NCBI RefSeq assembly: GCF_030418125.1
Contig: NZ_JAUHTR010000003.1
Location: 186,001 to 250,000, forward strand
Direction: 5' to 3'
Length of the DNA stretch: 64,000 nucleotides
DNA from: Fictibacillus fluitans
GTDB taxonomy: Bacteria; Bacillota; Bacilli; Bacillales; Fictibacillaceae
The notes under the pieces are model-generated. The model saw nothing but the letters and a program-made list of their open reading frames with translations, was not told where the DNA came from and did not search any database. Below are positions 60,353 through 64,000 of this stretch, in pieces (the first letter of the stretch is position 1; every line of letters starts with the position of its first letter). A program made the position numbers and the translations under genes.

Positions 60353-60808
60353 ATGGAGCTAAGGAAAGTCGATCGTGAAAATTGGGAACAAGCAATAAAA
60401 TTGAAGGTGAAGAGCGAGCAGGTCAAACTGGTGCCGTCAGTTGCAGTCTCTCTGGCCAAAGTGTACATCAAGCCTGACGGTGATGAGGTGAATTATTTGC
60501 CTTTCTCGATTTATGTTAATGGCAGGATGGTCGGTTTCATTATGCATGCCTGTGTACCCGAGACAGAAAGCATGTATTGGATCAATGGCTTCCTTATTGA
60601 TGAACAGCAGCAGGGCAAAGGCTATGGAAAGCAGGCATTGACAGAGATGATTTCCTGGATTGAGAAAAAATTTCCTCATTCTAAAGAAACACGGCTCACA
60701 GTAAACCGGGAAAATCACCTTGCCATTTCTCTTTACGAAAAGTTGGGCTATGTGCCGACAGGAGAAGAGTATGATGGAGAAATTGTCTACAGACGAAGAC
60801 GGGTATAG
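60353..60808 (+). CDS. GNAT acetyltransferase, BltD/spermidine-acetyltransferase-like
   Basis: 151 residues. MELRKVDRENWEQAIKLKVK, then NGFLIDEQQQGKGYGKQAL with the acetyl-CoA Q-x-x-G-x-G/A loop (QGKGYG), and LTVNRENHLAISLYEKLGY. The layout follows B. subtilis BltD, a spermine/spermidine acetyltransferase. The start at 60353 is chosen because AGGAGGATAC precedes it; the longer frame from 60293 is not supported. The polyamine substrate is inferred from resemblance only. Confidence 0.85.
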   Translation: MELRKVDRENWEQAIKLKVKSEQVKLVPSVAVSLAKVYIKPDGDEVNYLPFSIYVNGRMVGFIMHACVPETESMYWINGFLIDEQQQGKGYGKQALTEMISWIEKKFPHSKETRLTVNRENHLAISLYEKLGYVPTGEEYDGEIVYRRRRV

Positions 60809-60814
60809 CCTTTA

Positions 60815-60845
60815 AAATCAGTTTCGGAGGAAACTGATTTTTTAT
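60815..60845 (+). terminator. terminator of the BltD-like gene
   Basis: AAATCAGTTTC pairs with GAAACTGATTT around GGAG, followed by TTTA. Confidence 0.9.
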
Positions 60846-60873
60846 TGAGCATTCAACTGATATGCGATATATT
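60845..60873 (+). promoter_or_regulatory. promoter of the GntR gene, giving a leaderless mRNA
   Basis: TTGAGC, 17 bases and TATATT. The -10 box ends 6 bases before the ATG at 60880, which places the expected start of transcription on the A of the ATG itself. No ribosome site is present. Confidence 0.5.
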
Positions 60874-60879
60874 GGTTTT

Positions 60880-61527
60880 ATGAAAAACATTCAACGAATT
60901 AAACGTCAATCGCTGCGGGATGAAGTGTACCATCATTTAAGGGACGCCATTCTCTCACTTGAACTGGAACCGGAAGAAAGGCTCAATGACAAGGATTTGG
61001 CCGAACAGTTTGGGATTAGCCGGACGCCGGTGAGAGAGGCGCTAAAACGATTGGAAGATGAGGGACTGGTGGAAGCGATGCCGGGTTCGGCGACACGGGT
61101 GGCACCACTCCATAAAGAGGAGGCAAAGCATGCCTTTACTTTAGTGGCTGCCTTGCATGCACTTGCAGCCAGGTTAGCCGTTCCTGGCTTAGAGAAAGAT
61201 AATATACAAAAATTGAAGGAGTGCAATCAAATTTTCAAAAGAGCCATAGAGGAAAAAAACGTAAGCCGGGCGATTGAAGCGGATGAAATGTTTCATGAGG
61301 TATTTCTTGTAGCTGCCGGTAACCCGGAGTTGAGAAAAGCCCTTGAGACCTGTACGGCCAAAATTCGCAGACTCGAAATGGCACAATTCGGTTCATTAAA
61401 AGGAATCAAATCGGTGGAGCAGCATGAGCAAATCATCTCTGCCTGCATAGAAAAGGATAGGGAAAAGACCGCACAGTTAACGGAAAAGAACTGGCTGAGT
61501 CTTGGAGAACTGCTTACACAAGAATAA
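60880..61527 (+). CDS. GntR-family (FadR/FCD type) transcriptional regulator
   Basis: 215 residues. An N-terminal winged helix-turn-helix (LRDEVYHHLRDAILSLELEP, FGISRTPVREALKRLEDEGL) is followed by a helical FCD effector domain (residues 75-210; EADEMFHEVFLVAAGN, SVEQHEQIISA). The start is ATG at 60880; the frame from 60862 would need an upstream leader that is not there. No ribosome site is visible before 60880, fitting a leaderless mRNA. It is followed 16 bases later by an exporter gene that it probably controls. Confidence 0.9.
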   Translation: MKNIQRIKRQSLRDEVYHHLRDAILSLELEPEERLNDKDLAEQFGISRTPVREALKRLEDEGLVEAMPGSATRVAPLHKEEAKHAFTLVAALHALAARLAVPGLEKDNIQKLKECNQIFKRAIEEKNVSRAIEADEMFHEVFLVAAGNPELRKALETCTAKIRRLEMAQFGSLKGIKSVEQHEQIISACIEKDREKTAQLTEKNWLSLGELLTQE

Positions 61528-61543
61528 AACAGAGGTGTTTGTC

Positions 61544-62515
61544 ATGCGTCCGGTATTTATTGGAATAGGTTCAGCATTCTTTTTCGCTTTTACATTCGTT
61601 CTTAATTCATTGATGGAAGTTTCGGGAGGAAGCTGGATCTGGAGTGCTTCGCTCCGGTATTTGTTCATGGTGCCTTTTCTTCTGATCATTGTGGGAATGA
61701 GAGGGAATTTGCAGCCCCTTTTACGGGTGATGAAGGAAAATCCGAAAGCCTGGGGGATTTGGAGCATTATTGGGTTCGGCTTTTTTTACGCGCCCATTTG
61801 CTTTGCGGCGGCATACGAGCCGGGGTGGCTGATAGCGGGAACATGGCAGATTACCATCATCTCCGGATCACTCCTGGTTCCTTTTTTTAAGGAGCAGGTT
61901 CAAACAGCAAACGGACTGGAAGCCGTGCGGGGGAAAATACCGTTCAAAGGCTTGTCGATGTCTCTCATTATCCTGCTTGGCATTGTACTAATGCAGCTCG
62001 AGCAGGCAGGGACATTGTCGTTTAACGATATCCTGCTTGGCGTTTTTCCTGTGATAGTGGCTTCGTTTGCTTATCCGCTTGGAAACCGCAAGATGATGGA
62101 AGTATGCGGGGGAAGACTCGATGCGTATCAGAGGGTGCTGGGAATGACGCTGGCAAGCTTGCCATTATGGATCATTCTTTCCATTGCCGGTTTACTGACA
62201 GTGGGTCCGCCTGCAAAAGAACAAGTCCTGCAAACTGGAATTGTGGCTCTTTCTTCAGGGGTAATTGCAACGGTGCTGTTCTTTTACGCGACGGACCTGG
62301 TCCGGGGAAACATGCAGCAGCTTGCTGCAGTAGAAGCGACCCAGTCGGCAGAAGTATTGTTTGCAGCCGCAGGAGAAATCTGGCTGCTTTCATTGCCGCT
62401 GCCCACGGCATTAAGCTGGATTGGTATGGTTCTGGTTATGCTTGGCATGGTACTGCACAGCTATGTCTCCCGTTCAACAGTAAAGCAGGCACTGAGGAAG
62501 GCAAGCGCTTCTTAA
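61544..62515 (+). CDS. EamA/multidrug-resistance efflux transporter
   Basis: 323 residues, about ten spans, EamA/DMT superfamily (multidrug resistance efflux family). It starts MRPVFIGIGSAFFFAFTFVL at 61544, behind AGAGGTG; the longer frame from 61502 overlaps the GntR gene. Conserved Gly- and aromatic-rich spans (SIIGFGFFYAPICFAAAYEP; GIVALSSGVIATVLFFYATD) are visible. The substrate is unknown. It is probably under the GntR regulator just upstream. Confidence 0.88.
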   Translation: MRPVFIGIGSAFFFAFTFVLNSLMEVSGGSWIWSASLRYLFMVPFLLIIVGMRGNLQPLLRVMKENPKAWGIWSIIGFGFFYAPICFAAAYEPGWLIAGTWQITIISGSLLVPFFKEQVQTANGLEAVRGKIPFKGLSMSLIILLGIVLMQLEQAGTLSFNDILLGVFPVIVASFAYPLGNRKMMEVCGGRLDAYQRVLGMTLASLPLWIILSIAGLLTVGPPAKEQVLQTGIVALSSGVIATVLFFYATDLVRGNMQQLAAVEATQSAEVLFAAAGEIWLLSLPLPTALSWIGMVLVMLGMVLHSYVSRSTVKQALRKASAS

Positions 62516-62593
62516 TAAAAGGAAGTTCTTTCCTTGCCTACTTTCTTGGTAAATAGGGTAATACTCTGTTAAAAAGGAAGGGATGACAAAATT

Positions 62594-63013
62594 ATGGATT
62601 GGTTGGAGAATCACCTCCTGCTTGTTATACTTGCTGTTGTTGCCATACTAGTTTTTATTTTCTTGCTGAAGCTTGCAGTACGTGCTGCCATTCTTTTTGG
62701 AATTATTGCCCTTATCGCCATTGTTGTATTTGGGGTCAGCCCCGGAAAGATCGCAGATATCGGTAAAGAAGGCGCAAATTCCGCCTCGAAAGCCTATGAG
62801 AAAACCATTGAACCTGTGATCAATAAAGAGATGGGAAATGCCAAACATGTGGAAAAGAAGGACGGAAGCTTTCTAATCGAAAGCAAGAGCGTGAAGATTA
62901 CCGGCCGGGATGGAGACGACAAGGCAAAAGTGACATACAACGGAAAGACATATAATGTGGATATGAACGTAATTAAACCTATCAGAAAACGAATTGATAC
63001 AACCAAACAATAA
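62594..63013 (+). CDS. 139-residue membrane protein with soluble C-terminal domain
   Basis: Two N-terminal spans (residues 8-24 and 28-46: LLLVILAVVAILVFIFLL, AAILFGIIALIAIVVFG) followed by a charged soluble part of about 90 residues with a small beta segment (SFLIESKSVKITGRDGD, KVTYNGKTYNVDMNVI). No family recognised. Start at 62594 behind GGAAGGGATG. It ends at a terminator. Confidence 0.8.
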   Translation: MDWLENHLLLVILAVVAILVFIFLLKLAVRAAILFGIIALIAIVVFGVSPGKIADIGKEGANSASKAYEKTIEPVINKEMGNAKHVEKKDGSFLIESKSVKITGRDGDDKAKVTYNGKTYNVDMNVIKPIRKRIDTTKQ

Positions 63014-63028
63014 GGCTTTACAGTGTTC

Positions 63029-63062
63029 GGCCCGGGACGAAATTTTGTTCCGGGTCTTTTTG
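63029..63062 (+). terminator. terminator of the 139-residue gene
   Basis: CCCGGGAC pairs with GTTCCGGG around GAAATTTT, followed by TCTTTTTG. Confidence 0.8.
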
Positions 63063-63136
63063 TGTTATGGAAATATTCATATTTCAGGAGGGAGTGGCAA
63101 TAATTTATAAGAAGGATGAAATAAAGAGGTGTTGTT

Positions 63137-63751
63137 ATGAAGCGAAAATGGGTGCTCATGCTCAGTCTGGCCTACACCGTTTTTATGGCGGTTTTGTTTT
63201 TCTATTATTTCTCAAAGGGTACAACACACAGCTATCAGGTCGCGCTTGGCGGGGTTTTATGCGGGGCCATACCGCTCCTGTTGGCGAAATTTACGAAAAT
63301 GACGTTTAACCTATCTATTACACTTTCTTATCTCGCCTTTCTCTTTGCGAGCCAATATCTGGGGTCGATCCTGCATTTTTACGGACTTGGATGGTGGGAT
63401 ACCTTCTTGCACCTCCTGAGCGGAGCTCTACTGGCATTCGTGGCCATCGCTCTTTATGAACGACTCATTCACAGGGAAGGAAAAACAGAAATTTCACCCT
63501 GGCTTGTATTTTGGTTCGTGCTTTCCTTTGCTGTTCTAGGCGGGGTGGTGTGGGAAATGTACGAATTCAGTATGGATCAGATGTTCCAAATGACATTGCA
63601 GGGCGGCGGGAACAGCGATACGATGATTGATTTGATCGCGGACACGACAGGCGGTTTGGCTATAGCAGTAATTTCAGTGATCAAAACGAAATCAAAATGG
63701 GATAAACCTACAATAAAAAAAGAGCCGCTGCCGCCGGAATCACTGGCATAG
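63137..63751 (+). CDS. DUF2238-like membrane protein
   Basis: 204 residues with about six spans. LGWWDTFLHLLSGALLAF and VVWEMYEFSMDQMFQ, then TMIDLIADTTGGLAIAVI, follow the pattern of DUF2238/YjdF-type membrane proteins with conserved W-x-x-x-E and D-x-x-x-D residues inside the membrane. The function is unknown. Start at 63137 behind AAAGAGGTG. Confidence 0.8.
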   Translation: MKRKWVLMLSLAYTVFMAVLFFYYFSKGTTHSYQVALGGVLCGAIPLLLAKFTKMTFNLSITLSYLAFLFASQYLGSILHFYGLGWWDTFLHLLSGALLAFVAIALYERLIHREGKTEISPWLVFWFVLSFAVLGGVVWEMYEFSMDQMFQMTLQGGGNSDTMIDLIADTTGGLAIAVISVIKTKSKWDKPTIKKEPLPPESLA

Positions 63752-63755
63752 GAAA

Positions 63756-63793
63756 AGCCCGAATCGCTGTGTGATTCGGGCCATTTTTATTTT
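63756..63793. terminator. bidirectional terminator before the cupin gene
   Basis: GCCCGAATC pairs with GATTCGGGC around GCTGTGT; CATTTTTATTTT on the plus side. Confidence 0.88.
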
Positions 63794-63999
63794 ACATTCC
63801 AATACTGGAGAAGGGGGCCGTCTGTTCCGAATAAAGGATCAGTTTCAGGAAGTGGGACCGAATCGATTTCCTCCAGTACATGCGGGCGTTCACCGTCAAC
63901 TCCACGCATCAGGTTATGTTCCATACCTTGTGGATAGGCACCTGCAACCTGAAAATCGGAGCTGGAATCCACATTCATATGCCCGGTTCCTGCTGGGAG
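63787..63999 (-). CDS. YjlB-like cupin, 5' end missing
   Basis: The frame is open to the right edge, so the start lies outside the window; 70 residues remain. LPAGTGHMNVDSSSDFQVAG, AYPQG and VPLPETDPLFGTDGPLLQYW match the C-terminal half of YjlB-type cupins (COG4297), which end in PATDPL-GADGPL. The His in GTGH is a likely metal ligand. The function of the family is unknown. It is convergent with the DUF2238-like gene. Confidence 0.85.
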   Translation of the reverse strand, partial: LPAGTGHMNVDSSSDFQVAGAYPQGMEHNLMRGVDGERPHVLEEIDSVPLPETDPLFGTDGPLLQYWNVK

Positions 64000-64000
64000 A

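Overview
The window looks like chromosome of a spore-forming, Gram-positive Bacillaceae species of moderate GC content. The signs are strong AGGAGG-type ribosome sites, frequent TTG and GTG starts, many U-tailed hairpin terminators, a dpp operon with a DppA D-aminopeptidase, a YhbD/bactofilin cluster, HelD, a TPP riboswitch in front of thiC, and lipoprotein-type binding proteins. The genus cannot be fixed from the sequence; a Bacillus or Fictibacillus relative is a guess. Nothing resembles a prophage, insertion sequence, CRISPR array, rRNA or tRNA.

Layout. 1-1.6 kb: the end of an aldo/keto reductase whose usual catalytic His is Gln, a 55-residue membrane peptide, and msrA. 1.7-5.3 kb: an IclR regulator with a perfect 16-bp palindrome just upstream, followed by a sugar-acid kinase, a KDPG/KDPGal-type aldolase and galactonate dehydratase (D-galactonate to pyruvate and glyceraldehyde 3-phosphate). 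5.3-18.9 kb: a large peptide-scavenging locus. An amidohydrolase is divergent from an Lrp-type regulator, then come an M42 peptidase, dppA, dppBCDF, dppE, a small membrane protein, an S9 peptidase, pyroglutamyl peptidase and an M20 hydrolase. 19-22 kb: an RsbR-like STAS protein that appears to lack both phosphorylation sites, and yhbD with two tandem bactofilins. 22-25.2 kb: a PP2C-type phosphatase, a Hanks-type kinase and a Ser/Arg/His/Tyr-rich basic small protein immediately upstream of the kinase, plus a Pro/Tyr-rich low-complexity protein; this looks like a small phospho-signalling or coat module. 25-35.3 kb: housekeeping and orphan genes (GNAT, alkaline phosphatase, HelD, SDR, DinB, thiC) with a candidate ~128-nt small RNA at 27.7 kb and several very short genes.

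35.4-57.4 kb is the most interesting part: a 15-gene sugar-polymer utilisation locus with a LacI-type regulator and repeated GAAACGTTTC operators. It encodes a GH35-like glycosidase, two Gfo/Idh/MocA oxidoreductases with a TIM-barrel isomerase/epimerase, a YesL-like protein, an esterase, a conventional binding lipoprotein, a 998-residue binding protein fused to two N-terminal beta modules, two separate pairs of MalF/MalG-type permeases, an NHL-propeller/TPR/Yip1 membrane protein, a DUF5696-like surface protein with a glycosidase-like barrel, and a cytosolic PF10091 (GH144-like) enzyme. No ATPase gene lies in the locus. The substrate is unknown; a beta-1,2-glucan-like glycan is one hypothesis.

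57.4-64 kb holds an SDR dehydrogenase, a second inverted copy of a dispersed structured repeat (first copy at 31.4 kb), a DUF1028 protein, small membrane proteins, a BltD-like acetyltransferase, a GntR regulator that appears to be translated from a leaderless mRNA, an EamA-like exporter, and a truncated YjlB-like cupin at the right edge.
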